64,000 nucleotides of DNA, from assembly GCF_016735695.1 (NCBI RefSeq), contig NZ_JAERQD010000001.1, positions 336,101 through 400,100 on the forward strand, in the 5' to 3' direction. A model generated the notes under the pieces. That model was not told the origin of the DNA. It did not search any database and saw only the letters and a program-made list of their open reading frames with translations. The translations under genes and the position numbers were made by a program. Numbering within the stretch: position 1 is the first letter of the stretch; every line of letters begins with the position of its first letter. The stretch comes from Microvirga zambiensis WSM3693. Its GTDB lineage: Bacteria; Pseudomonadota; Alphaproteobacteria; Rhizobiales; Beijerinckiaceae. This document shows, in pieces, positions 29,900 to 41,904 of this stretch.

Positions 29900-31495
29900 T
29901 CATAGCGATGCGCCGCCCTTCAAGAGCTTGTAGACCATGGAGTCCGTCAGTGCCTGGAAGGAGGCGTCGATGATGTTGGCGGAGACGCCGATGGTGGTCC
30001 AGTGCTCGCCGGAGGCGTCCATGAACTCGATCAGCACGCGCGTCACCGCATCCGAGCCGCCCTGATAGATGCGCACCTTATAATCGACGAGTTCGAGATC
30101 CTGGATCAGGTTCTGGTACTTGCCGAGATCCTTGCGCAGAGCGACATCGAGCGCATTGACGGGGCCATTGCCTTCGGCTGCCGAGATCAGCACCTCGTCG
30201 CCGACACGCACCTTCACGATGGCCTCCGACGCGGTGACGAGTTCGCCGACCGCGTTGAAGCGGCGCTCCACGTTGACCGAGAAGCGCTCTACGTCGAAGA
30301 AGGCCGGCACCTCGCCGAGCATGCGCTTGACCAGCACGTAGAACGACGCGTCCGCGCCCTCGAAGGCAAAGCCCTCGGCTTCTTTCCGCTTGACCTCGTC
30401 GAGCACGCGCGCGATGCGCGGATCGCCCTTCTCCAGCTCGAAGCCGCAGCGCTTCATCTCGGCGAGGACATTCGACTGGCCGCCCTGGTCGGAGACCAAA
30501 ACCTTTCGCGCATTGCCGACGATTTCCGGCTCCACATGCTCGTAGGTGCGCGGATCTTTGAGCACGGCGGAGGCATGGATGCCGGCCTTTGTTGCGAAGG
30601 CGCTGGCGCCGACGAAGGGCGCGTGCCGGTTCGGCTGCCGGTTGAGGATCTCGTCCACCTGCCGCGACACATGGGTGAGCTGGCTCAAACCCTCGTCGGT
30701 GACGCCGAGATCGAAGCGGGCGGCATAATTGTCCTTCAGCTTCAACGCGCCGATCAGCGTGATGAGATTGGCGTTGCCGCAGCGCTCGCCGAGGCCGTTG
30801 AGCGTGCCCTGGATGTGGCGGGCGCCGGCTTCCACGGCGGCAAGAGAGTTGGCGACCGCGCAGCCGCAATCGTCATGGGCGTGGATGCCGATATGCGAGC
30901 CGGGTACCGTCTTCGTCACGGCGGTGACGATCTCCGTCACCTCGTGCGGCAGCGTCCCGCCATTGGTGTCGCAGAGCACGATCCAGCGCGCGCCGGCCTC
31001 ATAGGCCGTCTTCACGCAGGAGAGCGCGTAAGCGGGGTTGGCCTTGTAGCCATCGAAGAAATGTTCGCAATCGACGAGAACCTCGCGGCCCTTCGCGCGC
31101 GCGGCCTCGACGCTGTCCTGGATTCCGGTGAGGTTTTCTTCCGGCGTCGTCTCGAGCGCCACGCGCACATGATAATCCCAGGCCTTGGCGACGAAGCAGA
31201 TCGCATCGGCCTGCGCTTCGAGCAGAGCCGCGACTCCCGGATCGTTCGACACGGAGCGCCCTGCCCGCTTCGTCATGCCGAAGGCGGTGAACTTGGCGCT
31301 CGTCGTGCGCTTCTCGGCAAAAAAGGCGGTATCGAGCGGGTTCGCCCCCGGATAGCCGCCTTCCACGTAGTCGATGCCGAGCCGGTCGAGGAGCGTCGCG
31401 ATCGCCTTCTTGTCCTCGAGGGAGAAATCGACGCCGGTGGTCTGCGCACCGTCGCGCAGAGTGGTGTCGAAGAGATAGACGCGTTCACGACTCAT
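29900..31495 (-). CDS. cimA: (R)-citramalate synthase
   Basis: 531 residues from ATG 31495. The HMGL-like catalytic domain has LFDTTLRDGAQTTGVDFSLE, VEGGYPG, the metal ligand pair GIHAHDDCG, and NGLGERCGNAN. The C-terminal LeuA dimer regulatory domain (about 400-531) includes GNGPVNALDVALRKDLGKY. It condenses pyruvate and acetyl-CoA, opening a threonine-independent route to isoleucine. The start overlaps the upstream GNAT gene by four bases. Confidence 0.93.
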   Translation of the reverse strand: MSRERVYLFDTTLRDGAQTTGVDFSLEDKKAIATLLDRLGIDYVEGGYPGANPLDTAFFAEKRTTSAKFTAFGMTKRAGRSVSNDPGVAALLEAQADAICFVAKAWDYHVRVALETTPEENLTGIQDSVEAARAKGREVLVDCEHFFDGYKANPAYALSCVKTAYEAGARWIVLCDTNGGTLPHEVTEIVTAVTKTVPGSHIGIHAHDDCGCAVANSLAAVEAGARHIQGTLNGLGERCGNANLITLIGALKLKDNYAARFDLGVTDEGLSQLTHVSRQVDEILNRQPNRHAPFVGASAFATKAGIHASAVLKDPRTYEHVEPEIVGNARKVLVSDQGGQSNVLAEMKRCGFELEKGDPRIARVLDEVKRKEAEGFAFEGADASFYVLVKRMLGEVPAFFDVERFSVNVERRFNAVGELVTASEAIVKVRVGDEVLISAAEGNGPVNALDVALRKDLGKYQNLIQDLELVDYKVRIYQGGSDAVTRVLIEFMDASGEHWTTIGVSANIIDASFQALTDSMVYKLLKGGASL

Positions 31496-32007
31496 GACGA
31501 CAACTTCCTGTCTTCGGGCGGTGCCAGGCGCTTTTCCATGGTGGTGGTGCCGAGCCATTCGTCGCCGAGCGGCATGGTGTTGCGGCGCTGCGGCTGGAAA
31601 CCATGCTTCTGAAAGAAGGGCAGCGCGTTGTCGCTGACCTCGGCGACGAGGCGCGCGGCGTTGCGCGCGCCGGCGAGCTTTTCGATCGCGTCGTAGAGCA
31701 TCGTGCCGATCCCCTGCCCCGCTGCGGCCGGGTGCACATAGAACAGCTCGATGACCTCGTTGTCCTTCAACGCGATGAAGCCGACGGGAGAGCCCTCGAC
31801 GGTCGCGATCAGGGTCAGACTCTTCGCCAGCTTCTCGGCGAAGGAATCATCCTCGGCGCGTGCGATCCACGCTTCCTGCTGGCTCTCGCTGTAATCCTCG
31901 CCGGTCAACTCCGCGATGCTCTCCTCGTAGATGTCGACGAGGGCGGCCAAGTCCGCCGGCAGGAAGGGACGAAGCCCGGGTTTCGGCATGGCCTGTCCCA
32001 TCAGCAT
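31492..32007 (-). CDS. GNAT-family N-acetyltransferase
   Basis: 171 residues. The acetyl-CoA binding motif A is VIELFYVHPAAAGQGIGTML, followed by the C-terminal LVAEVSDNALPFFQKHGFQP of the GNAT fold. GGGAGG lies just before ATG 32007. It is translationally coupled to cimA, with a four-base overlap. Substrate unknown; co-expression with cimA does not by itself reveal it. Confidence 0.85.
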   Translation of the reverse strand: MLMGQAMPKPGLRPFLPADLAALVDIYEESIAELTGEDYSESQQEAWIARAEDDSFAEKLAKSLTLIATVEGSPVGFIALKDNEVIELFYVHPAAAGQGIGTMLYDAIEKLAGARNAARLVAEVSDNALPFFQKHGFQPQRRNTMPLGDEWLGTTTMEKRLAPPEDRKLSS

Positions 32008-32038
32008 GACCCTCCCACACGTTCACGATATTCGATCG

Positions 32039-32138
32039 CCTCATCCTGAGAAGGTCGCGTAGCGACCGTCTCGAAGGAGGATCCAGCGCGCACTGGAAGC
32101 TCCTTCGAGACGGCGCTGCGCGCCTCCTCAGGATGAGG
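32039..32138. repeat. Palindromic intergenic repeat family 1, copy 1
   Basis: CCTCATCCTGAG at one end and CTCAGGATGAGG at the other form outer arms. Inner arms are GTCTCGAAGGAG and CTCCTTCGAGAC, plus a small TCGCG.AGCGA hairpin. Copies occur at 35910-36008 and 60594-60701. Confidence 0.85.
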
Positions 32139-32179
32139 ACAGAGGAAGAGGAGGATGGGGACTTGGAGAATGTTGCAGC

Positions 32180-33649
<1,470 letters not shown>

Positions 33650-33942
33650 GAAACCAAACCCCTGTCAGGCCGCAGGCCGGAGGATGGTTTCGATCTTGGA
33701 ATGAGAACGAGACGGCTCCAGCCAGCGAAGTGCGCTAGCCGCAAATAATCCCGGAAATGAGGATTGCTGCCGTGTTCATGAAGCCATCAATGCCTTTTCG
33801 CCCCTTGGACGTCAAGGTTTCCGATTTGGTAAGCATGTTTTATTTGCAACTGCGCATGAAACGCGTTCCGGCCAAGCGCGTTAGAGCTTTGTTCACGCAC
33901 ACTCGTGACATAATGGCACGAGTTCAACCAATGAGGTCTTCG

Positions 33943-34281
33943 ATGCGCCGCGCATTCACCATGCTCGGGATGGGTACTGCTGTGTTTTTTGCCGCCGCGT
34001 CCCTGACGCTGCTTCCCAACGGCTCCCAGGCCTCTTCGACCCAAGATTCTTTAACTCAGGCCACCTTCATGGTCCCCGCCGCCGATGGCTATGGCGTCGC
34101 GGAATGCCTGATCTCTAACCAGGCTTGTGGCCAAGTTGTGGCTAATGCCTGGTGCGAAGCCCATGGCTACGCCAAGGCGGTCTCCTTCCATCAGGTGACG
34201 CCTGAAGAGTTCACCGGCAACATCCAGAAGGCCTCCCTCGCCCCCAAGGAGCGGCCTGTCTCGGTGACCTGCTCGAACTGA
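33943..34281 (+). CDS. Small secreted protein of unknown function
   Basis: 112 residues from ATG 33943, which has GAGG at good spacing. A signal peptide (MRRAFTMLGMGTAVFFAAAS) is followed by a mature domain with cysteines in AECLISNQACGQVVANAWC and a final SVTCSN. The cysteines probably form disulphides. Longer frames upstream lack ribosome sites. Family not recognised. Confidence 0.7.
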   Translation: MRRAFTMLGMGTAVFFAAASLTLLPNGSQASSTQDSLTQATFMVPAADGYGVAECLISNQACGQVVANAWCEAHGYAKAVSFHQVTPEEFTGNIQKASLAPKERPVSVTCSN

Positions 34282-34292
34282 GCCCCACCCGC

Positions 34293-35183
34293 CTAAGTCC
34301 GCATCGGCGAGAGCATGGCCCGGGCTGTCGTCAGGACAGCTCGGTTCACATCGGACAGCAGAGGACCGACGATTCGGCTCTGCTGCCAGAACAGGGGCAC
34401 ATCCAGCGGCTCCGACGGCGCCAAAGCCACAAGCCGGCCGGCGCGGATATGATCCTCGACCGTCGTCCCTACGTTCATTCCCCATCCCAGCCCCGCGAGA
34501 GCCGCATCCACGAAGGCCTGCGATGACGGCAGCCAGTGGGCCGGCGGCCTGACGTCCACGCCGAGCGCCCTCCGGAGCCAGAGCGCCTGGAGCTGATCCT
34601 TCCGGTTGAAGACGAGGCACGGGGCCAGGGCGGCCGTTTCCCGGGTCAGCCCACCCGGCAGCCAGCGCTCGACATAGGCCGGACTGGCCGTCGCGAGATA
34701 GCTCAGGAAGCCCAGGGCAAAGCAGTCGCAGCCCTGGATCGGCTTGCCATGAGAGGTCACGGCGGCAACGACATCGCCGCGCCGCAGCCATTCGGCGCTG
34801 TGGTCCTGATCGTCCACCACGAGATCGAACAGGAACCCTTCCGTCGCCGCCATCGCGGGAACGAACCAGGTGGCGAGGCTGTCGGCATTGACCGCAATGC
34901 GCAGGGTCACCGGGCGCCTGTCGGGCGCGAGGCCGGGCAGGCTCCGGCGCAGGGAACTCTCGAGCAGGGAGACCTGCTCCACATGCTGGCACAGGCGCTG
35001 GCCTGCTTCAGTCGCGAGACACGGCTGGCCGCGGACCACGAGAACGGTTCCGATCCTCTCCTCCAGCAGCTTGATCCTCTGGGAGATTGCGGACGAGGTC
35101 ACATGCAGCACTTCTGCTGCCCGCTCGAAGCTGCCGGTACGGACGACCGCGGCGAGCGCAGAAAGAAGGGCATAGTCGAGCAT
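34293..35183 (-). CDS. argP: LysR-type regulator ArgP
   Basis: 296 residues. The N-terminal winged helix (LSALAAVVRTGSFERAAEVL, then VTSSAISQRIKLLEERIG) is the LysR form with the ArgP-type start LDYALLSAL. The substrate-binding domain follows. It is divergent from the LysE-type exporter at 35278 with 94 bases between, the standard argP/argO pair. Known: ArgP senses lysine and arginine and activates the exporter. Confidence 0.9.
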   Translation of the reverse strand: MLDYALLSALAAVVRTGSFERAAEVLHVTSSAISQRIKLLEERIGTVLVVRGQPCLATEAGQRLCQHVEQVSLLESSLRRSLPGLAPDRRPVTLRIAVNADSLATWFVPAMAATEGFLFDLVVDDQDHSAEWLRRGDVVAAVTSHGKPIQGCDCFALGFLSYLATASPAYVERWLPGGLTRETAALAPCLVFNRKDQLQALWLRRALGVDVRPPAHWLPSSQAFVDAALAGLGWGMNVGTTVEDHIRAGRLVALAPSEPLDVPLFWQQSRIVGPLLSDVNRAVLTTARAMLSPMRT

Positions 35184-35277
35184 CGGATTAGTTTTGGTAA
35201 ATCGAGATCAGAGACTTTAACTGTCCTAAACCGAATGGCGCGTCTAGGGAAATGGCGATTCCTCTCCGGGCCATGAC

Positions 35278-35889
35278 ATGACCTCTCCCTTTCTCGCCGG
35301 CTTCCTGCTTTCGCTCAGTCTGATCCTCCCCATCGGGGCGCAGAACGCCTTCGTGCTGCGCATCGGCCTGCGCGGCGAGCATGTTCTCGCCGTCTGCCTG
35401 ACCTGCGCAGTCTCGGACGCGGTGCTGATCCTGGCTGGCGTTTCCGGCTTCGCGCAGCTCAGTGCACGGGTGCCCTGGGTCGAGACCATCCTGCTCTATG
35501 GCGGCGCCGCCTTCCTACTCGCTTATGGAGCCCGCAGCTTCCTGGCCGCCTTCCACGCCGAATCCTTAAGGCCGTCGGAGGAGGCCCCCGCCGCGCTCGG
35601 CCGCGTCCTGCTCACCTGCCTCGCCCTGACCTGGCTCAACCCGCATGTCTATCTCGACACGCTGATCCTGATCGGCTCCATCTCGACCCAGTTCGACGAC
35701 GGCAAGGGCCTGTTCGCTGCAGGGGCCATGCTAGCCTCCCTCACCTTCTTCCTGTCGCTCGGATTCGGCGCCCGGCTGCTGAAGCCGCTCTTCGCCCGGC
35801 CGGTCACCTGGCGCATCCTCGACATTGCCATCGGGCTCATCATGTGGGCGACGGCGGCGCGGCTGCTGCTGAATGACGGCTCTGTCTAA
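35278..35889 (+). CDS. argO: LysE/ArgO-type amino-acid exporter
   Basis: 203 residues, about six membrane helices. LSLILPIGAQNAFVLRIGL, then AVSDAVLILAGVSG and LTWLNPHVYLDTLILIGSIS are the diagnostic LysE signatures. It exports basic amino acids and is presumably controlled by ArgP, encoded divergently. A palindromic repeat follows the gene. Confidence 0.93.
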   Translation: MTSPFLAGFLLSLSLILPIGAQNAFVLRIGLRGEHVLAVCLTCAVSDAVLILAGVSGFAQLSARVPWVETILLYGGAAFLLAYGARSFLAAFHAESLRPSEEAPAALGRVLLTCLALTWLNPHVYLDTLILIGSISTQFDDGKGLFAAGAMLASLTFFLSLGFGARLLKPLFARPVTWRILDIAIGLIMWATAARLLLNDGSV

Positions 35890-35909
35890 GGGGCTGCTTC
35901 TTGACTCTA

Positions 35910-36008
35910 CCTCATCCTGAGGAGGTCGCGCAGCGACCGTCTCGAAGGAGGATCCAGTGCTCTCTGACGCTCCTTCGAGACGCAGCTTCGCTGCTCCTCA
36001 GGATGAGG
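35910..36008. repeat. Palindromic intergenic repeat family 1, copy 2
   Basis: CCTCATCCTGAGGAGG at one end and CTCCTCAGGATGAGG at the other, with the same inner GTCTCGAAGGAG/CTCCTTCGAGAC arms as the copies at 32039 and 60594. Confidence 0.85.
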
Positions 36009-36049
36009 GAAGAGTGAAAGTTTTCAGAGCCGAACCGGCGCCGGTCTGC

Positions 36050-36556
36050 TTACTTATTCAGCCACTCCCCGCATTTCGAGGGAGCCTCCGTACCCCACGG
36101 CATCAGCGGCACGGTCGAGGTCGAGTTCTTGGGCGAGCCCTCGATGGGACGGTCGGAATAGACCATGTAGACCAGGGTGTTGCGCTTCGCGTCGCAGCCT
36201 CGGACGATCTGCATCTTCTTGAAGATCAGCGACCGGCGCTCGCTGAACACCACGTCGCCCTGGCCGAATTTCTGCTTGAACTTCACCGGGCCGACCTGGC
36301 GGCACGATAGCGAGATGTCGGAAACCTCCTCGGCAACGCCGAAGGTGCCGGAGATGCCGCCGCGCTCAGGGGTCGTGTAATGGCAAGCCACGCCCTCCAC
36401 GAGCGGGTCGTCGATGCCGTAGACGGCGAGCTTGTCGTCGGGCGTCAAAGCGCGCCAGACCGTCGACTTCTTGAAGATCAGGTCCGGGTCCTGGGCAGCG
36501 GCACCGGTCACGGCGCCGATCGTCAGGGTCAGGGCCAAGGCAACTCGAGCAAGCAT
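36050..36556 (-). CDS. creA: CreA-family periplasmic protein
   Basis: 168 residues from ATG 36556 (the TTG start at 36568 is directly after GGGAG and less likely). A signal peptide ends at AAAQ. The body has KLAVYGIDDPLVEGVACHYT, GGISGTFGVAEEVSDISLSC and LIFKKMQIVRGCD, then NSTSTVPLMPWG, matching CreA. Function of CreA is unknown. Confidence 0.88.
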   Translation of the reverse strand: MLARVALALTLTIGAVTGAAAQDPDLIFKKSTVWRALTPDDKLAVYGIDDPLVEGVACHYTTPERGGISGTFGVAEEVSDISLSCRQVGPVKFKQKFGQGDVVFSERRSLIFKKMQIVRGCDAKRNTLVYMVYSDRPIEGSPKNSTSTVPLMPWGTEAPSKCGEWLNK

Positions 36557-36619
36557 CGTTTCGTTCAACTCCCACGGTTACGCTGTCATGTGGGGATGAT
36601 TTACACGTTTGACGAGGGC

Positions 36620-37003
36620 CTATTCCGATTGGTGGCAGACGACGCAGATCTTGTTGCCGTCGAGATCGCGAAAATAGGCGCCGTAGTAGTTGCGATGATA
36701 TTGCGGCCGAAGGCCCGGCGCGCCCTCGTTCAGCCCGCCCTGAGCCATGGCGGCGGCATAACAGGCATCGACGATGCTGCGCTTTTCGGCAAGCAGGGCG
36801 ATCATGGAGCCGTTGCCGACGCTCGGATCCCCGCCGTCGAAAGGCCGCACCACCAGGAATTGCGGCCGCGCGCCGGGAAGGCCCCAGCCGATGATGCCGC
36901 CGCCGGAAAAGCGCACCTCGAGGCCGAGGGGCTCGAGCACCGCATCGTAGAAATCCTTGGCCCGGGCGAGGTCGTTTGCTCCGACGGTCGTGTGGGAGTA
37001 CAT
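36620..37003 (-). CDS. VOC/glyoxalase-superfamily protein
   Basis: 127 residues. MYSHTTVGANDLARAKDFYD and GAYFRDLDGNKICVVCHQ mark the two halves of a vicinal-oxygen-chelate fold, with candidate metal ligands His4 and Asp/Glu near the end. Substrate unknown. Confidence 0.85.
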   Translation of the reverse strand: MYSHTTVGANDLARAKDFYDAVLEPLGLEVRFSGGGIIGWGLPGARPQFLVVRPFDGGDPSVGNGSMIALLAEKRSIVDACYAAAMAQGGLNEGAPGLRPQYHRNYYGAYFRDLDGNKICVVCHQSE

Positions 37004-37159
37004 GCGGGATCCCCTTCGGCCACTGCGATCACGAAGTAGCTAGACAGCTTCCCTCGAAGCGGGCAAGGCGTTAATCACAATAGGGTCAAATTCCACCGGC
37101 ACATGAAAGGCTCGCTCAAGCCCATGACGCCGCAACGGACCGGTTCTGCGATCAGCTTT

Positions 37160-38293
37160 ATGACAAAGACATTCCTTCTCCGCTCTCTCATCGCCGTGAC
37201 GGCCTTCCTGGCCGCCGGCCAGGCGGCTTTTGCCCAGTCGCCGCAGTGCCAGCGCTTCCAGGCCGAGCTGGCGGCGCTCGACCGCGGCGGCAATGTCGGC
37301 GGCCCGCCCACCGGGCAGATGCAGGCGCAGCGGGCGGAGATCAACCGTCTCGTCGGCTATTACCGCAGCATCGGCTGCGAGCGTGGGCCGCTCGGCTTCC
37401 TGGCTGGCCCGGCACCCGCCGAGTGCGGCTCGATCGCGCAGCAGATCCGCCAGCTCGAGGGCGGTTATGCCCGCCTTGCCTCGCAGTCCCTCGATCAGGG
37501 TCAGGTCGAGGCCCGACGCCGGCAGTTGCAGGTTGCGATCCAGCAGACCTGTTCGACCGATCAGCCGCGCGGCTTCTTCGAATCGCTCTTCGGCGTTCCG
37601 CGTCAGCAGCAGCCGCAGCAGCAGATCATGCCCGAGGGCCAGCCGATCATCGCCGATGACGGACCGCCCTCCCTCGGCGGCGGACGCCTGATCTGCGTGA
37701 AGACCTGCGACGGCTCCTTCTTCCCGCTCGTCACCCCGCCCGGCGGCGGCCAGAGCGCCAACGAGATGTGCCAGTCCCTCTGCCCCGGCACGGAGACCCT
37801 CGCCTATGCCTATCCGGGCGGCGACAGCGGCCTCAACCGGGCGGCCTCGCTGTCGAGCAACCAGCCCTATACGTCGCTGGCGAACGCTTTCAAGTTCCGG
37901 AAGTCCTTCGACGAAAGCTGCGCCTGCAAGAAATCCGACGAGAGCTGGGCCGTGGTCCTGCGCAAGGCGGAAAGCATGCTCCAGCAGCGCAAGGGCGACC
38001 TGATCGTCACCGCCGAGAAGGCGGAGGAGATGTCGCGCCCCAAGGTGGTCCAGGCCCGCAAGGCGGCCGACAAGAAGGCCGACGAGGAGACCAAGGAAGC
38101 CGCGGAGACCGCCGCCGCCGCTCCGACCGCCAGCAAGGAATCCGCCGGCATCGGCCCGCAATCGATCGAGACCAACGCGGTGGTCGGCCAGGGCGAGGGC
38201 TCAAAGCAGGAAGTCGTGGCAGGCGACGGCCAGAAGAAGACCGTCCGGGTGATCGCGCCGAACCTGATCCCGGTTCCTCACGCTCAGAATTGA
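37160..38293 (+). CDS. Secreted DUF2865 protein
   Basis: 377 residues from ATG 37160, which begins the signal peptide (TKTFLLRSLIAVTAFLAAGQ, cut near AFAQ). An earlier ATG at 37103 would add a polar extension and has no better ribosome site. The body has CQRFQAELAALDRGGNVGGP, ICVKTCDGSFFPLVTPPGGG and CPGTETLAYAYPGGDSGLNR, which are typical of DUF2865. A Lys/Ala-rich tail follows. Function unknown. Confidence 0.8.
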   Translation: MTKTFLLRSLIAVTAFLAAGQAAFAQSPQCQRFQAELAALDRGGNVGGPPTGQMQAQRAEINRLVGYYRSIGCERGPLGFLAGPAPAECGSIAQQIRQLEGGYARLASQSLDQGQVEARRRQLQVAIQQTCSTDQPRGFFESLFGVPRQQQPQQQIMPEGQPIIADDGPPSLGGGRLICVKTCDGSFFPLVTPPGGGQSANEMCQSLCPGTETLAYAYPGGDSGLNRAASLSSNQPYTSLANAFKFRKSFDESCACKKSDESWAVVLRKAESMLQQRKGDLIVTAEKAEEMSRPKVVQARKAADKKADEETKEAAETAAAAPTASKESAGIGPQSIETNAVVGQGEGSKQEVVAGDGQKKTVRVIAPNLIPVPHAQN

Positions 38294-38310
38294 GGCAGGT
38301 AGCCTCCCCT

Positions 38311-38405
38311 CGACGTCATGGCCGGCCTTGTGCCGGCCATCCCGATCCTGTGAAGCGCCGCGCCTTTCTTAATCGAGATCACCGGCACGAGGCCGGTGAT
38401 GACAA
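38311..38405. repeat. Palindromic intergenic repeat family 2, copy 1
   Basis: Starts with GACGTCATGGCCGGCC and ends with CCGGTGATGAC; it contains the hairpins GGCCGGCC..GGCCGGCC-like and ATCACCGGC..GCCGGTGAT. Copies occur at 40201, 50197 and 54443. Confidence 0.8.
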
Positions 38406-38464
38406 CTGACAGGTAAAGGCGGCCTCCATTCCGCACCGCCTCCCGTCATGCTATCACCCCCCGC

Positions 38465-39432
<968 letters not shown>

Positions 39433-39436
<4 letters not shown>

Positions 39437-40194
39437 ATTTTTATGCCATCAAGGCCATCTACCTCTTCGAGATGGCGCGCACCTGGCGCACGCTGATGCA
39501 GAGCATCGCCTCGCCGGTGCTTTCGACCTCGCTCTATTTCATCGTCTTCGGCTCCGCCATCGGCTCGCGCATGGCGAGTATCGACGGCGTCAGCTACGGT
39601 GCCTTCATCGTGCCGGGCCTCATCATGCTCTCCATCCTGACGGAGAGCATCTCGAACGCCTCCTTCGGCATCTACATGCCGAAATTCTCCGGCACCATCT
39701 ACGAGCTCCTGTCCGCACCGATCTCGGCGCTGGAGACCGTGATCGGCTATGTGGGCGCCGCCGCGACGAAGTCGGTGATCATCGGCATCATCATCCTGGT
39801 CACCGCGCGGCTCTTCGTGGATTTTTCCATCCAGCACCCCTTCTGGATGATCGCCTTCCTGGTGCTGACCTCCATCACCTTCAGCCTGTTCGGCTTCATC
39901 ATCGGCATCTGGGCCGACAGCTTCCAGAAGCTGCAGGTCGTGCCTTTGATGATCGTGACGCCGCTGGCCTTCCTCGGCGGCAGCTTCTACTCGATCAACA
40001 TGCTGCCGCCCTTCTGGCAGACGGTCGCCCTGTTCAACCCGGTGGTCTATCTGGTCAGCGGCTTCCGCTGGAGCTTCTTCGGCGTCGCGGATGTCGGCGT
40101 GGGATTGAGCCTCGCCATGACGCTCGTCTTCATGCTGACCTGCCTCGCCGCCGTCTGGTGGATTTTTCGGACGGGCTACAAGATCAAGGCGTAA
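39433..40194 (+). CDS. ABC-2 exporter permease (YadH-like)
   Basis: 253 residues from GTG 39433. Six hydrophobic helices, with [20 protein letters not shown] and the ABC-2 segment [19 protein letters not shown]. It forms the membrane part of the exporter. Substrate unknown. Confidence 0.9.
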
Positions 40195-40200
40195 CTCTCG

Positions 40201-40312
40201 ACGTCATCAGCTCCCCGGACTTGATCCGGGGATCGGTGCCGGTGATCTCGATGTGAGAGGCGCTGCGCTTCACAGGGTCGGGATGGCCGGCACAAGGCCG
40301 GCCATGACGCAG
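40201..40312. repeat. Palindromic intergenic repeat family 2, inverted copy
   Basis: The same words as the copy at 38311 but in reverse order: GGTGCCGGTGATCTCGAT, then AGGCGCTGCGCTTCACAG, then GGCCGGCACAAGGCCGGCCATGACG. A CCCCGGACTTGATCCGGGG hairpin is inserted at the start. Lies between the convergent exporter and gltX genes. Confidence 0.75.
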
Positions 40313-40318
40313 AGGCCT

Positions 40319-41659
40319 TTACGCCACCTGCCCCGAAAGCCGCGCCCTCGCCCGCTCAGGGCCGATCAACGGCAGCAGCGCTGCCAGTTCCGGACCATGG
40401 CCAAGCCCGGTGAGCGCGAGGCGGAGCGGCATGAACAGCGCCTTGCCCTTCACGCCGGTGGCAGCCTTCACGGCCTCCGTCCAGGCCTTCCAGGTCGCGG
40501 CGTCCCACGGATCCGCCGGCAGCACCTTCGTGGCGGCCTCGATGAAGGCCTTGTCGTCGATGACCGGCGTTACCGGACCGCGCACGACCTTGGCCCATTC
40601 GACCGCGTCCCGAACCTTCGTCAGGTTGCCGCGCACGGCGTTCCAGAACGTCTCGCCCTCATCCGCGCCGAGCTGCGCCAGCCTCTCGCGGGCGATGTCG
40701 TAGGGCATCTCGTGGATGAGGCGGGCATTGAGATGATCGAGCTCGCTCTCGTCGAACTTCGCTGGGGCGCGGGAGATGTGGGCGAAATCGATCAGGCGGG
40801 TGAGGTCGTTTTGGTCAGCCACCGGCCGCACGGCCTCCGCCGAGCCGACGAGCACCGCCAATGAGGCCACCGCCTGCGGCTCGAGACCGGCATCGCGCAA
40901 ACCCTTGATCGAGAGATGGCCGAGGCGTTTCGACAGGCCCTCGCCGCTCGCGGTGATCAGCAGGCTGTGATGGGCGAAAGTGGGAGCGTCCGCCCCGAGC
41001 GCGTCGAAGATCTGGATCTGCACCGCCGTGTTGGTGACGTGATCCTCGCCGCGGATCACGTGTGTCACGTTGAGCTCGATGTCGTCCACCACGGACGGCA
41101 GGGTGTAGAGATAGGTCGCGTCCTCGCGCACCAGCACCGGATCCGAGAGCGAGCTGCAATCCACGTGGCAATGGCCGCGCACGAGATCGTCCCAGGTCAC
41201 GGTCGTCGGCTCGAGGCGAAAGCGCCAATGGGGCCTGCGCCCCTCTTTCTCGAGCGCCTTGCGCTCATCGTCGGTCAGCTTGAGGGCCGCCCGGTCGTAG
41301 ATCGGCGGCAGGCCGCGCGCGAGCTGGCGCTTGCGGCGGAATTCCAGCTCCTCCGGCGTCTCGTAGCAGGGATAGAGCCGACCGACCGCCTTCAGCCTGT
41401 CGGCTGCGGCATCGTAAAGCTCGAACCGGTCCGACTGGCGCACGGTCATATCGGGCGGGATGCCGAGCCATTCCAGATCGGCCTGAATCGACTCCGCATA
41501 TTCCTGCTTCGACCGCGCCAGGTCCGTATCGTCGAAGCGCAGGATGAAGGTGCCGCCTTCCCGTCGCGCATAGAGCGCGTTCAGCAGGGCGACGCGGGTG
41601 TTGCCGATATGGATGTGCCCGGTCGGTGACGGGGCGAAGCGGACGATGGGCTTGGACAT
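40319..41659 (-). CDS. gltX: Glutamyl-tRNA synthetase
   Basis: 446 residues. [16 protein letters not shown] (7-22) with the HIGH-type signature, [20 protein letters not shown], and the KMSKS-type [10 protein letters not shown] loop are present. Alphaproteobacteria often carry two GltX proteins; the [18 protein letters not shown] segment fits the GltX1 type. It charges tRNA-Glu and possibly tRNA-Gln. A REP-like repeat lies just upstream. Confidence 0.95.
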   Translation of the reverse strand: MSKPIVRFAPSPTGHIHIGNTRVALLNALYARREGGTFILRFDDTDLARSKQEYAESIQADLEWLGIPPDMTVRQSDRFELYDAAADRLKAVGRLYPCYETPEELEFRRKRQLARGLPPIYDRAALKLTDDERKALEKEGRRPHWRFRLEPTTVTWDDLVRGHCHVDCSSLSDPVLVREDATYLYTLPSVVDDIELNVTHVIRGEDHVTNTAVQIQIFDALGADAPTFAHHSLLITASGEGLSKRLGHLSIKGLRDAGLEPQAVASLAVLVGSAEAVRPVADQNDLTRLIDFAHISRAPAKFDESELDHLNARLIHEMPYDIARERLAQLGADEGETFWNAVRGNLTKVRDAVEWAKVVRGPVTPVIDDKAFIEAATKVLPADPWDAATWKAWTEAVKAATGVKGKALFMPLRLALTGLGHGPELAALLPLIGPERARARLSGQVA

Positions 41660-41708
41660 GTGAATGCTATGGCGAAGCGCGAAGGGCGGCGCAAGGGGTG
41701 AGCCTCAT

Positions 41709-41902
41709 TTCCCCTCCCCCTTGCGGGGAGGGGTTAGGGGTGGGGGTGGCTCGACCGGGTGAATGATTGCGGAGATGCGCGATCCTCCCTCTCCCGCTCG
41801 GGAGAGGGGTGCACGGTATTCACCTCGCGTCTTCTCGATCAGACGCACCGCGCCGACTTTGCGACCCCCACCCTTCATCCCCCACGCAAGGGGGAGGGAA
41901 AA
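41709..41902. repeat. REP-like repeat between gltX and nadE
   Basis: CCCCTCCCCCTTGCGGGGAGGGG, GGATCCTCCCTCTCCC with GGGAGAGGGG, and CCCCCACGCAAGGGGGAGGG form hairpins. The wording matches 23731-23876. No gene is supported in this stretch. Confidence 0.6.
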
Positions 41903-41904
41903 GC

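Noticed and set aside
30002..31612. 536-codon plus-strand frame
   Set aside because: Antisense of cimA, with the His/Arg/Asp-rich composition typical of shadow frames in GC-rich DNA.
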